A stretch of DNA of 8,356 nt. Source: JAZDLC01 sp043802345 (lineage in GTDB: Bacteria > Planctomycetota > B15-G4 > JADJEK01). The notes below the pieces were generated by a model. The model did not search any database, was not told where the DNA came from, and saw only the letters and a list, made by a program, of their open reading frames with translations. The position numbers and the translations under genes are program-made. This document shows, piece after piece, positions 1-7,051 of this stretch (the stretch's first letter is position 1; each line of letters starts with the position of its first letter). The stretch spans positions 1-8,356 of the forward strand of contig JAZDLC010000405.1 of NCBI GenBank assembly GCA_043802345.1. Direction: 5' to 3'.

Positions 1-1060
1 GAAAAGAAGCGCCCCGGTCAGTCCCGAATGAAGGCGCGCGCTGCCGGAGTCGGCCCCGGCGTCGTCATCCTTCTCCGCGCCGACGAGCAGCTCCGCGCAG
101 CCGTCGCCATCCAGATCGCCGACCAGGGCCACCGAGATGCCGAACAGATCGCCCGCCGAGCCTCCGTTCAGGGTGGTGTGGATGCTGCCGTCGCTCCCGG
201 AATGGACGCGCGCGCTGCCGGAAAGAGAACCGGTGTTATCGTCGCCGTAGGCTCCGATCAGCAGGTCCGGAACAGCATCCCCGGTGACGTCCCATCCGCC
301 AGACACCGCAGCGCCGAACCAGTCCCCCGCGGAGTCTCCCGGGAAGAAACCGAGCTGGCTGTGGTCAAGGCCGGAGAACAGCCAGGCGCCGCCGCTCATG
401 GAACCGTTCGGGTCGGCGCCGAAGGCACCCACGATCAGATCATCATGGCCGTCACCGTTGACATCTCCGGCCCCGTCCACCGCGAACCCGAATGAGTCGC
501 CGGCGGCGCCGCCGTGCAGGAGATGCAACACGGCTCCATTCGCTCCGGAGCAGACGCGCGCGCTCCCGGCGTCCGCTCCACCGTCGTCGTCCCGGTAGGC
601 TCCCAGGATCAGGTCATCAAATCCGTCGTTGTTCACGTCGCCGGCGGCGGACACCGAGCGGCCCAACTGGTCGCCCATGGAGTCGCCCCGGAAGGTATGG
701 AGGATGGCCCCGGTCGAGCCGGAGAAGACCCGGACCCGGCCGGAGTCTGTTCCGGCGTCATCGTTCAGGTGGGCGCCGATGACCAGATCCGGAATGCCAT
801 CCGCGTTCACATCGCCGGCGCATGAGACGGAACGGCCGAATGCGTCACCCGCTCCTGTTCCGTAGAAGGTGTACAGGGTCGCGCCGTTCAGTCCGGAGAA
901 GACGCGGGCCAGCCCGGCATTGGAGGCGCTGCCGTCAGCCTAGTGGGCGCCCACAAGCACGTCCTCGAATCCGTCGTTGTTGAGGTCTCCCGCGCCGGAG
1001 ACGGAGATGCCGAAGCGGTCCTCGGCGTTCTCACCATGGAAGGTGTACAGGGTTCCCTGG
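1..1060 (-). repeat. Tandem 174-bp (58-codon) coding repeats, six complete units
   Basis: The phenylalanine or leucine codon of the FG motif lies at 1012, 838, 664, 490, 316 and 142 (plus-strand left end of the codon). That is exactly 174 bp between every pair. The DNA similarity is patchy but visible, for example GCGCGCGCT at 35, 209 and 557. Each unit corresponds to one propeller blade of 58 residues. The array continues past the left edge. Confidence 0.9.
940..942 (-). other. In-frame TAG nonsense codon inside the FG-GAP gene
   Basis: On the minus strand the codons read GTG GGC GCC CAC TAG GCT GAC GGC. The TAG falls between VGAH and ADGS, at the variable residue occupied by L, R, G, G and K in the other five repeat units (IGAHLNDD, LGAYRDDD and so on). 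Alignment to those units needs no gap, so there is no frameshift. TAG is one C-to-T change from CAG. Confidence 0.9.
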
Positions 1061-1159
1061 CCCAGCAGAGTGGCGCTGGCGAACAGCGTCGCGGCGGTCG
1101 CAAGGATCCCAATCCGGATCGGCATGGCGTTTCTCCTCGTTCCTTCTTCCTTCGACCGC

Positions 1160-1171
1160 TTTCGGCCGAAA
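1160..1171. promoter_or_regulatory. Perfect 12-bp palindrome TTTCGGCCGAAA in the divergent intergenic region
   Basis: TTTCGGCCGAAA is fully self-complementary and lies 34 bp upstream of the FG-GAP start codon and about 170 bp upstream of the DUF1570-like gene. It could be an operator or a small hairpin in the FG-GAP leader. A perfect 12-mer palindrome can also arise by chance in GC-rich DNA, so the role is speculative. I saw no convincing -35/-10 pair elsewhere in 1126-1338. Confidence 0.3.
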
Positions 1172-1338
1172 CTTGCCATGGCCTCGCGAAAAACGGATCG
1201 GTCGGGCGCGGAGCCGTCCTGGTCGAGTCCATGAGCTATACCGCGCGGCGAGACGAATCCCGGTTTCCGCCTGCGAATCGGTCCGAAACGACGTATCCGG
1301 TACAGTTTCGGCGTGCCCGCCAGAGAGAGGAGTTTGTG

Positions 1339-2259
1339 GTGATTCTTCGCTTCTTCCTGCCCGCCTGCCTCCTGGCCGCTTTCCCGGCCGAATCTGGCTC
1401 GGAAGGGGTGGACGGCTCGGTTGCCAGGTCTCTCGACAGTGCGCTCCACCGGGCCCGGACGCGGCTGGAGAGGAAGGCCGATCTCTTCAAGGACCACTCC
1501 TCCTGGGAGAACGCCTGGGTGGTGGAGTCCTCGCACTACCAGGTCCGGACGACCCACAGCCGCTATCTGGGTGAGCAGATCGCCGCAGGTCTGGAGGAGA
1601 TGCTGGGCCATTTCCAGACACTGCTCAAGACCGACTTCGTCCCGGATCGGAAGTTCCAGATTCTGATCTTCCCCACGATTCCGGAATACAACGCCTTTGG
1701 TCGGGACAACGGGGCGGAGCACTCCTCCTTCTACAGCAGCTTCTATTCGGCGCAGCACCCGGACGGACCGGTTGCGGCGGTCCTGGACACGAACGTCATC
1801 TGGCTGAAGATGCGGATCACGCACGCCGCGTTCCACCAGTATCTGGCCGCGGTCCGGCGGAGCACCGCCCCGCTCTGGATCGAGGAGGGTCTGGCATCGT
1901 ACTTCTCGCTCTACTGGTCGTACGACTACTGCGCGAAGGAGCAGGCCCGGCTGGTGGACGAGTCGCGGCTCGTTCCGTTCGACAGGCTGTTCAGCACGAC
2001 GCTCGAGTCGCTCGGCCTGAACACCCATGACCTGCTCATGGAAATGGGCACGCTGTTCAACTACCTGCGGTGGCATCGCCTTGACACCTGCACGGTGCTG
2101 GATGCGGAAGGCAAGGTCCTGCGGGAACCGTTCGGCGACTACCTGCGAGCGGTCGTGGCCGGAGCCGACGTTTCCAAGATGGCGGTGCATCGGCTGCTAA
2201 CCGAGCAACGGGACAAACTGGAGCGGGACTTCATGGAGTTCCGTTTTCCGGAACCCTGA
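1339..2259 (+). CDS. Secreted DUF1570/peptidase-MA-like protein with degenerate HExxH motif
   Basis: The frame is open much further upstream, but the likely start is GTG at 1339, six nt after AGAGAGGAG (1324-1332). A second GTG at 1336 is only three nt from that site. This gives 306 residues beginning with a hydrophobic signal peptide (ILRFFLPACLLAAFPA, probable cut after FPA), so the product should be exported. Residues of about 50-100 (SSHYQVRTT ... FQILIFPTIPEYNAFG) resemble the opening of DUF1570/peptidase-MA-like domains. In those families a HExxH helix is followed by a W-x-x-E-G-L-A segment that supplies the third zinc ligand. Here the helix reads H162-A-A-F-H166, so the catalytic glutamate position is alanine, while W180-I-E-E183-G-L-A is kept. 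The protein may therefore bind metal but not hydrolyse peptides. The family call is from motif recognition; the substrate is unknown. It is divergent from the FG-GAP gene and convergent with the kinase gene. Confidence 0.75.
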   Translation: MILRFFLPACLLAAFPAESGSEGVDGSVARSLDSALHRARTRLERKADLFKDHSSWENAWVVESSHYQVRTTHSRYLGEQIAAGLEEMLGHFQTLLKTDFVPDRKFQILIFPTIPEYNAFGRDNGAEHSSFYSSFYSAQHPDGPVAAVLDTNVIWLKMRITHAAFHQYLAAVRRSTAPLWIEEGLASYFSLYWSYDYCAKEQARLVDESRLVPFDRLFSTTLESLGLNTHDLLMEMGTLFNYLRWHRLDTCTVLDAEGKVLREPFGDYLRAVVAGADVSKMAVHRLLTEQRDKLERDFMEFRFPEP

Positions 2260-2303
2260 GCGTCTCGGCTGGTGGCGCAGGGTCGGCAAACCCGTACCGG
2301 ATA

Positions 2304-2327
2304 CTCTTCATGTCCTTCATGGTGTTT
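2304..2327 (-). repeat. Intergenic 9-nt direct repeat element (CATGAAGGA, CATGAAGAG)
   Basis: Read on the minus strand, the segment is AAACAC followed by CATGAAGGA and CATGAAGAG, two 9-nt units differing at two positions. It sits in the 105-bp gap between two convergent genes, with its CAC start about 40 nt after the kinase stop and in the same direction as the kinase gene. From general recollection, similar short tandem elements of this sequence type recur in intergenic DNA of several environmental phyla, with no known function. The rest of 2260-2364 shows no clear terminator hairpin. Confidence 0.6.
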
Positions 2328-2364
2328 ACCGGCGGGGCGTCGGCCCTGTTCTGCTGCCCGGTCC

Positions 2365-4713
2365 TCAACCGCGGGCGCGAGACAGCCAATCCGATAGCTG
2401 CTCGTCCGCTCCCCCCAGTTCCCGGTAGCGCCGCAGATGCTGAACCGCCTTGTCGCGATCGCCCAGGTAGTCCAGGTACAAGAGGCCCAGGCAGCGCTGG
2501 GAGATGGGGTCCTCCGGGTCGAGTTCGGCCGCCGTCTCCAGGTGATCGGCGGCCTGCCGGTACTCACCCTGTTTCACGAGCAGCAACCCCAGGTAGAGAT
2601 GCGGCAAGGCCTGCCCGTCGTCGAGTTCCAGTGCGTTGCGGTACCGGACCTCCGCCTCTGCGACGTTGCCCGCGTCCCGGAGGAGAACGCCCAGCAGCGC
2701 CTCGGCCCCGGCGCTGCGTGCGTCGTAGCGCACGCCCCTCTTGAGGGCTGCGATCGCCTCTGGAATCTTCCCCGCCGCCTCCAGGATGATCCCGTTCAGG
2801 AAGTGCAGCGAGCCATCTTCCGGCCGGGCGGCGAGGGGCAACTCCAGCAGCGCGTCCGCCTCGCTGAACCGGCCTCGCTCCACCTCGATCGCGGCCAGTT
2901 TCGACAGGGCGTCGAGATCCTTGGCGTCGAACTGGAGGGCCTGACGGAGTTGAGCCTCCGCCTGGTCCAGGCGGCCCATCCTGAGGTATGCCTCACCCAG
3001 CGCCGTGAAGGTGGGGGCGTGTCGGGGATCGTTCCGCTTGGCTTCCACCAGCGTCTCGACCGCGCCTTCCCGATCGTCCATGAGAAGCCGCAGGCGGCCC
3101 ATCTGGTACCGCGCGGCTGCCAGTTCCGGATCGCTTTCGATCGCTCGCTGGAGAAGCTCCCGGGCGGGCTCCAGATCGCCCAGCTCGATCCGGACGCCCC
3201 CCAGTCCTGCCAGGGCCCAGGCGTAATTGGCATCGTGGGAGAGCGCGGTCTCGAACGCGGCCCGGGCCAGTTCCGGCTCGCCGCGGTCGAGATGGACCCA
3301 GCCCATTCCGGCCGCAGCCTCGACATCGCCGGCGGAGATTTCGAGGGCGGCCCGGAAGTCGGCGAGAGCCGTGTCCATGTCTTGCCGCTGACGGTAGGCC
3401 AGGCCTCGAACCACGTACCCCTCCGCGTCGCGACAGCTCATCGAAAGGGCCACCTGAGCGGCCATCAGGGCGGCGACCGCGTCATGCGATCGGAGAGCGT
3501 CCCGGGCGGCCCGGACCGAGTCGACATACCGGTTCTCCGCATCGCTGCGATCCTCCTCCGCGATGCTGCTCAATCGCGCTGGCCGAGCCGCGGGACCGCC
3601 CAGGGAGAACCAGTCGAGCTTCCAGGAGATCAGCGCGATTCCCAGAAGCAGCAGAAGGGGCAATCCGGCCCACGCCATCCGGCTCCCGCTACGTGCTTTC
3701 CGGCGTGAAGGGAGGACCACCGTGCGCGCCGTATCATCGCTTCTCTTGATGGTGCGCTCGCAGAGATCGAACTGCACCGCGGACAGGGCGTCGAGCAGAT
3801 CGCGCGCGGACTGGTAACGGTCTTCGGGTCGGGATTCGAGGGCCCTCCTCAGGATCTGGTCCAGGTCCCTGGGAATGTCGAGTCCGGCGACTGACTCGAG
3901 CAGGGGACGGGCCGGCGCCGTGGTCCGCTCGATGAGGATCTCCGAGACCATGCGCCCCTTGAACGGCAACTCGCCGGAGAGCAGTTCGAACAGGATCAGC
4001 GCCAGGGAGTACAGATCGGAGCGGTGGTCGACCTCGCCGCCGGCGCACTGCTCCGGCGACATGTACATCGGCGTCCCGAGGATCATGCCGGTCTGGGTCT
4101 GGAGAGACTGGAGCGGCCGATTGACCAGCTTCGAGAGACCGAAGTCGAGCACCTTGATCGAACGCTCACCCAGCGTCCCCTCGGTGACCATGATGTTCTC
4201 CGGTTTGAGATCCCGGTGAACGATGCCGTGCCGATGCGCCTCCGCAAGGACGCCGAGAATCTGGCGCGCCAGATCGACCGCCTCCTTCGGCGGCAACGGA
4301 GAGTTCCTGCTCAGGAACGACTGCAGACTCTCACCCTGAACGTACTCCATGGCGAGGTAGAAGGTCTGTCCGTCTGCCTGGTCGAAGTCAAAGATCTGGA
4401 TCGCGTTCGGGTGACTGAATTGCCCGGCCGCGATGCCTTCCCGTTGGAAACGGTGCAGGGAATCCTCGTTGATCTGCAGACTCGAGTGCAGGATCTTGAG
4501 CGCAACCTTTTTCTGCAGACCGATGTGTTCGGCCAGGTAGACCGTTCCCATGCTCCCCGAACCGATCCGGGACAGCACCCTGTACTTCTTGTTGAGAGTG
4601 CGGCCCTCGAGCTGGTCCGCGGACGCTGACAGGTCAGGGGAGCGGGTTCCGCAGCCGGGACAGAACCGGTGCGCACCTTCAACCTGCTGCCCGCAATTTA
4701 CGCAACTGCTCAT
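2365..4713 (-). CDS. Membrane Ser/Thr protein kinase with N-terminal zinc ribbon and C-terminal TPR array
   Basis: The product is a 782-residue Hanks-type (PknB-like) kinase. A zinc ribbon comes first (C4-V-N-C7 ... C18-P-G-C21). The kinase domain spans about 44-315, with glycine loop G51-S-G-S-M-G56, catalytic K73 in VALK, H166-R-D168-L-K170-P-E-N173, D190-F-G, and GTPMYMSPEQ in the activation segment, so all catalytic residues are present. One transmembrane helix lies at about 346-366 (MAWAGLPLLLLLGIALISW). Then come about eleven 34-residue TPRs at about 395-775, presumably outside the cytoplasmic membrane. Such proteins phosphorylate Ser/Thr on cytosolic partners, and the TPRs probably act as a sensing or docking domain. 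ATG 4713 is chosen because it directly precedes the zinc ribbon; the open frame continues to 4932, but that extension is low-complexity and arginine/proline-rich. The Shine-Dalgarno is weak (GGA about 10 nt upstream). It is divergent from the M49 lipoprotein gene. Confidence 0.93.
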   Translation of the reverse strand: MSSCVNCGQQVEGAHRFCPGCGTRSPDLSASADQLEGRTLNKKYRVLSRIGSGSMGTVYLAEHIGLQKKVALKILHSSLQINEDSLHRFQREGIAAGQFSHPNAIQIFDFDQADGQTFYLAMEYVQGESLQSFLSRNSPLPPKEAVDLARQILGVLAEAHRHGIVHRDLKPENIMVTEGTLGERSIKVLDFGLSKLVNRPLQSLQTQTGMILGTPMYMSPEQCAGGEVDHRSDLYSLALILFELLSGELPFKGRMVSEILIERTTAPARPLLESVAGLDIPRDLDQILRRALESRPEDRYQSARDLLDALSAVQFDLCERTIKRSDDTARTVVLPSRRKARSGSRMAWAGLPLLLLLGIALISWKLDWFSLGGPAARPARLSSIAEEDRSDAENRYVDSVRAARDALRSHDAVAALMAAQVALSMSCRDAEGYVVRGLAYRQRQDMDTALADFRAALEISAGDVEAAAGMGWVHLDRGEPELARAAFETALSHDANYAWALAGLGGVRIELGDLEPARELLQRAIESDPELAAARYQMGRLRLLMDDREGAVETLVEAKRNDPRHAPTFTALGEAYLRMGRLDQAEAQLRQALQFDAKDLDALSKLAAIEVERGRFSEADALLELPLAARPEDGSLHFLNGIILEAAGKIPEAIAALKRGVRYDARSAGAEALLGVLLRDAGNVAEAEVRYRNALELDDGQALPHLYLGLLLVKQGEYRQAADHLETAAELDPEDPISQRCLGLLYLDYLGDRDKAVQHLRRYRELGGADEQLSDWLSRARG

Positions 4714-4803
4714 CCGTCCATTCCGCCGCGGGTGCCGTACACAGATACGAATCCCGGGGTCGTTCGTTGGAGGAGTTCCACGTCCCCGGAAACGTCCTGA
4801 CGG

Positions 4804-4819
4804 ACGGAAATGTTCCCGT
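4804..4819. promoter_or_regulatory. Imperfect 16-bp dyad, operator-like
   Basis: ACGGAAATGTTCCCGT pairs with itself at six of eight positions (ACGG/CCGT and AA/TT arms). It lies between the divergent kinase and M49 genes, and its centre is 31 bp from the centre of the next dyad. It could be a binding site for a regulator of either gene. No regulator is encoded nearby, so this is inference from symmetry alone. Confidence 0.3.
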
Positions 4820-4833
4820 CGATCGGTTGGCCG

Positions 4834-4851
4834 CCAGGCGGATCCTCCTGG
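4834..4851. promoter_or_regulatory. Near-perfect 18-bp palindrome, operator-like
   Basis: CCAGGCGGATCCTCCTGG is self-complementary at eight of nine positions (only the C/T at 4839 and 4846 mismatch). It lies 39 bp upstream of the putative -35 box of the M49 gene and 120 bp upstream of the kinase start. The position would suit an activator or a shared divergent operator. Confidence 0.35.
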
Positions 4852-4890
4852 TCTCGAATCGGGTTGCCGCCGCCCGACATGGGGTCGCGG

Positions 4891-4920
4891 TTGCGCGGCT
4901 TCTCGGCGGCCTGTTATAAC
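4891..4920 (+). promoter_or_regulatory. Putative sigma-70-type promoter of the M49 lipoprotein gene
   Basis: TTGCGC (4891-4896) and TATAAC (4915-4920) are separated by 18 bp. A TG one base before the -10 box (4912-4913) gives an extended -10. The AT-rich TGTTATAAC stands out in GC-rich DNA. Transcription would start near 4927, leaving a leader of about 40 nt before the ATG at 4967. Confidence 0.55.
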
Positions 4921-4966
4921 CTCCCGGTTCACGCCCCGATCGGCGGATCATCGAGAAAGGAACAGC

Positions 4967-7051
4967 ATGTTCTCCAGCAGCAGAATGCCCCGTGTCGTCG
5001 CGATCCTCCTCCTCCTCCTCGGAGCCGTGGGTCTCGGCGCCTGCAGCGGGATCAGCTTCCCGGGTCTGGGATCGAGCGGAGAGAGGAGCGCCGCCGGATT
5101 CCAGTACGAGGCGGATCGGTTCGCGGATCTTCGCGTGCTCCGCTATCAGGTGCCCGGATTCGAGGACCTCGCTCTCGAGAAGAAGAAACTCTGCTACTAC
5201 CTGTACGAGGCGGCGCTTTCGGGCAGGGAGATCATCTACGACCAGAAGTACCGGTACAACCTCGCGATCAAGCGGACCCTCGAGCAGATCGTCCGGCACT
5301 ATCCCGGGAACCGGGAGACGGACGATTTCCAGAACTTCATGGTGTACGTCAAACGGGTCTGGTTTTCGAACGGCATCCACCACCACTACGGAAATAGGAA
5401 GTTCAAGCCCGGCTTCTCCTTCGAGACCTTCGCCTCCTACGCGCGTGAATCCACGAAGGGACGCTTCCCGACCCGGGACGGCCAGAGCCTGGAGGAACTG
5501 CTGGCCGAACTGCGTCCGGTCATGTTCGATCCGAGCGTGGATGCCAAGCTCGTCAACAAGGAGGCAGGTGTGGACCTGGTGACGACCTCGGCGGTGAACT
5601 TCTACCAGGGAGTCACCCAGGCGGAGGTGGAGGCGTTCTATGCGGCGATGGGTGACCCCTCCGATCCCAGACCTCCGTCGTACGGCCTGAACTCCCAGTT
5701 GGTGAAGCAGGACGGGAAGCTGGTGGAACGGGTCTGGAAGGTCGGCGGGATGTACGACGCTGCTCTCAGCAGAGTGGTCCACTGGCTGAAGAAGGCCTCG
5801 AAGGTGGCCGAGAACGAGGAACAGAGGCAGGCTCTCGACCTGCTGATCAAGTTCCACCAGAGCGGCGACCTGAAGGACTATGACGATTACAGCATCGCCT
5901 GGGTCCGGGACACCGCGTCCGAAGTCGACGTGGTCAATGCATTCATCGAGGTGTACAACGACGCCATGGGGTACCGCGGATCGTTCGAGGCGGTCGTCTC
6001 GGTCCGGGATCCGATTGCGACCCAGCGGGTCGAGAAGATCGCCGAGAACGCGCAGTGGTTCGAGGACAACTCGCCCCTCATGCCGGAACACAAGAAGGCG
6101 GTGGTGAAGGGAATCACCGGCAAGGCGATCAACGTGGTGGTCGAGGCGGGCGATTCGTCTCCTTCGACTCCGATCGGCATCAACCTGCCCAACGCGAACT
6201 GGATCCGCGCGGAGCACGGCTCGAAGTCGGTCACCCTGGCCAACATCGTGAACGCCTACAATCAGGCCCAGGGCGGCTCCCTGGCTGAGTTCGCCTACGA
6301 CTCGGAAGAGCTGGAACTGGGGAAGGAGTACGGCGAGCTGGGAGGGATGCTGCATACCGACATGCACGAGGTGATCGGGCACGCCTCCGGACAGATCAAC
6401 CCGGGAATCGGCACGCCCCAGGAGACGCTCAAGAACTACTCATCCACCCTGGAGGAGGCGCGGGCGGATCTGGTGGCGCTCTACTACCTGATGGACCAGA
6501 AGCTGGTCGACCTCGGGCTGGTTCCGAGCCTGGACGTCGGCCGGGCGCAGTACAACGGATTCATCCGCAACGGCCTCATGCTTCAGCTACGCCGCCTGGA
6601 ACTGGGCGATCAGGTCGAAGAGGATCACATGCGCAACCGGCAGCTGGTTGCCAGGTGGGCCCTGGAGAAGGGCGCCGACCGGAAGGTGATCGAGCGCAAG
6701 GAGAAGGATGGGAAGACCTGCTTCGTGATCAACGATCATGAAGCTCTCCGGGAGCTGTTTGGCCAGCTCCTGCGGGAGATTCAGCGGATCGTCTCGGAGG
6801 GGGACTTCGCCGCCGGCCAGGCGCTGGTCGAAAAGTACGGTGTCAAGGTCGACCTGGAGCTGCACCGCGAGGTTCTGAAGCGGTACGAGGCCTTGAACGT
6901 GGCGGCTTACTCCGGCTTCATCAACCCGCGACTTGAGCCGGTGAAGCAGGACGGACGAATCGTCGATGTGAACATCGAGTATCCCGCCGACTTCACCGAG
7001 CAGATGCTGGAGTACGCCGAGAAGTACGCGTTCCTGCCGACCTGGGGCTAG
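4967..7051 (+). CDS. Dipeptidyl-peptidase III-family (M49) zinc metallopeptidase, lipoprotein
   Basis: ATG 4967 follows AAAGGA (4956-4961) by five nt and opens a 694-residue protein. A lipoprotein signal comes first: basic N-terminus, hydrophobic run (VVAILLLLLGAVGL), and lipobox L23-G-A-C26. The mature protein carries the family signatures in order: DRFADLRVLRYQVPGFEDL near the start, KRVWFSNGIHHHYG, GINLPNANWIRAEHGSKSV from G404, the zinc motif H467-E-V-I-G-H472, and E496-E-A-R-A-D501 with E497 as the expected third zinc ligand. DPP III enzymes remove dipeptides from the N-terminus of oligopeptides. Here the protein should act on the outer face of a membrane, perhaps on imported or shed peptides. 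The ligand spacing (H467 to E497, 30 residues) is compact, as I recall for bacterial members, whereas animal DPP III is longer. All catalytic residues are present, so it is probably active. It is divergent from the kinase gene and its stop overlaps that of the next gene. Confidence 0.93.
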   Translation: MFSSSRMPRVVAILLLLLGAVGLGACSGISFPGLGSSGERSAAGFQYEADRFADLRVLRYQVPGFEDLALEKKKLCYYLYEAALSGREIIYDQKYRYNLAIKRTLEQIVRHYPGNRETDDFQNFMVYVKRVWFSNGIHHHYGNRKFKPGFSFETFASYARESTKGRFPTRDGQSLEELLAELRPVMFDPSVDAKLVNKEAGVDLVTTSAVNFYQGVTQAEVEAFYAAMGDPSDPRPPSYGLNSQLVKQDGKLVERVWKVGGMYDAALSRVVHWLKKASKVAENEEQRQALDLLIKFHQSGDLKDYDDYSIAWVRDTASEVDVVNAFIEVYNDAMGYRGSFEAVVSVRDPIATQRVEKIAENAQWFEDNSPLMPEHKKAVVKGITGKAINVVVEAGDSSPSTPIGINLPNANWIRAEHGSKSVTLANIVNAYNQAQGGSLAEFAYDSEELELGKEYGELGGMLHTDMHEVIGHASGQINPGIGTPQETLKNYSSTLEEARADLVALYYLMDQKLVDLGLVPSLDVGRAQYNGFIRNGLMLQLRRLELGDQVEEDHMRNRQLVARWALEKGADRKVIERKEKDGKTCFVINDHEALRELFGQLLREIQRIVSEGDFAAGQALVEKYGVKVDLELHREVLKRYEALNVAAYSGFINPRLEPVKQDGRIVDVNIEYPADFTEQMLEYAEKYAFLPTWG

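Larger units (their letters stand above)
1..1125 (-). pseudogene. FG-GAP repeat (integrin-alpha-like beta-propeller) secreted protein, interrupted by in-frame TAG, 3' end off window
   Basis: The start ATG is at 1125-1123, preceded by a good Shine-Dalgarno (GAGGAG, 7 nt spacing). The first 22 or so residues (MPIRIGILATAATLF...) look like a Sec signal peptide. One FG-GAP unit follows (DRFGISV, then the calcium-loop motif DLNNDGFED, then VLVGAH), and codon 62 is TAG (942-940). The same frame then stays open for 313 codons to the window edge with five more complete units and the start of another. Each unit has an FG-type motif and mostly a DxNxDGxxD loop (DVNADGIPD, DVNNDGFDD, DVNGDGHDD). The fourth-from-last-strand loop is degenerate in unit 5 (DVTGDAVPD) and in unit 6 (DLDGDGCAE). 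The family forms extracellular calcium-binding propellers, often adhesins or surface proteins. Only the TAG breaks the gene, so it is either a recent nonsense allele or a sequence error. The 61-residue product would be non-functional. Function is inferred from the family only. Confidence 0.85.

Noticed and set aside
940..942. TAG read as an amino acid (pyrrolysine or amber suppression)
   Set aside because: TAG ends two other genes here, no suppressor tRNA or pyl gene is visible, and the site is a variable loop residue in the repeats.
1228..1310. Promoter-like hexamers (TATAGC on minus near 1235-1240, TACAGT on plus at 1301-1306)
   Set aside because: Neither has a credible -35 element at suitable spacing.
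943..1338. Upstream extension of the DUF1570-like gene to ATG 943
   Set aside because: It would overlap the FG-GAP N-terminus in antisense and bury the clear signal peptide that follows the GTG at 1339.
940..2190. 416-residue minus-strand open frame reaching into the DUF1570-like gene
   Set aside because: Only its last 61 codons are real (the FG-GAP N-terminus from 1125). The upstream part is antisense to a secreted protein gene and lacks a start signal.
2437..3708. 423-residue open frame on the plus strand opposite the kinase TPR region
   Set aside because: It is a shadow of the repetitive TPR coding sequence, with no ribosome site or domain.
4714..4932. 73-residue N-terminal extension of the kinase
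   Set aside because: The zinc ribbon begins immediately after the ATG at 4713. The extension is Arg/Pro-rich, lacks a domain, and covers the divergent promoter region.
4679..6382. 567-residue open frame on the minus strand opposite the M49 gene
   Set aside because: It is antisense to a confidently identified enzyme, has no recognisable domain, and reads as a composition-driven shadow of GC-biased codons.
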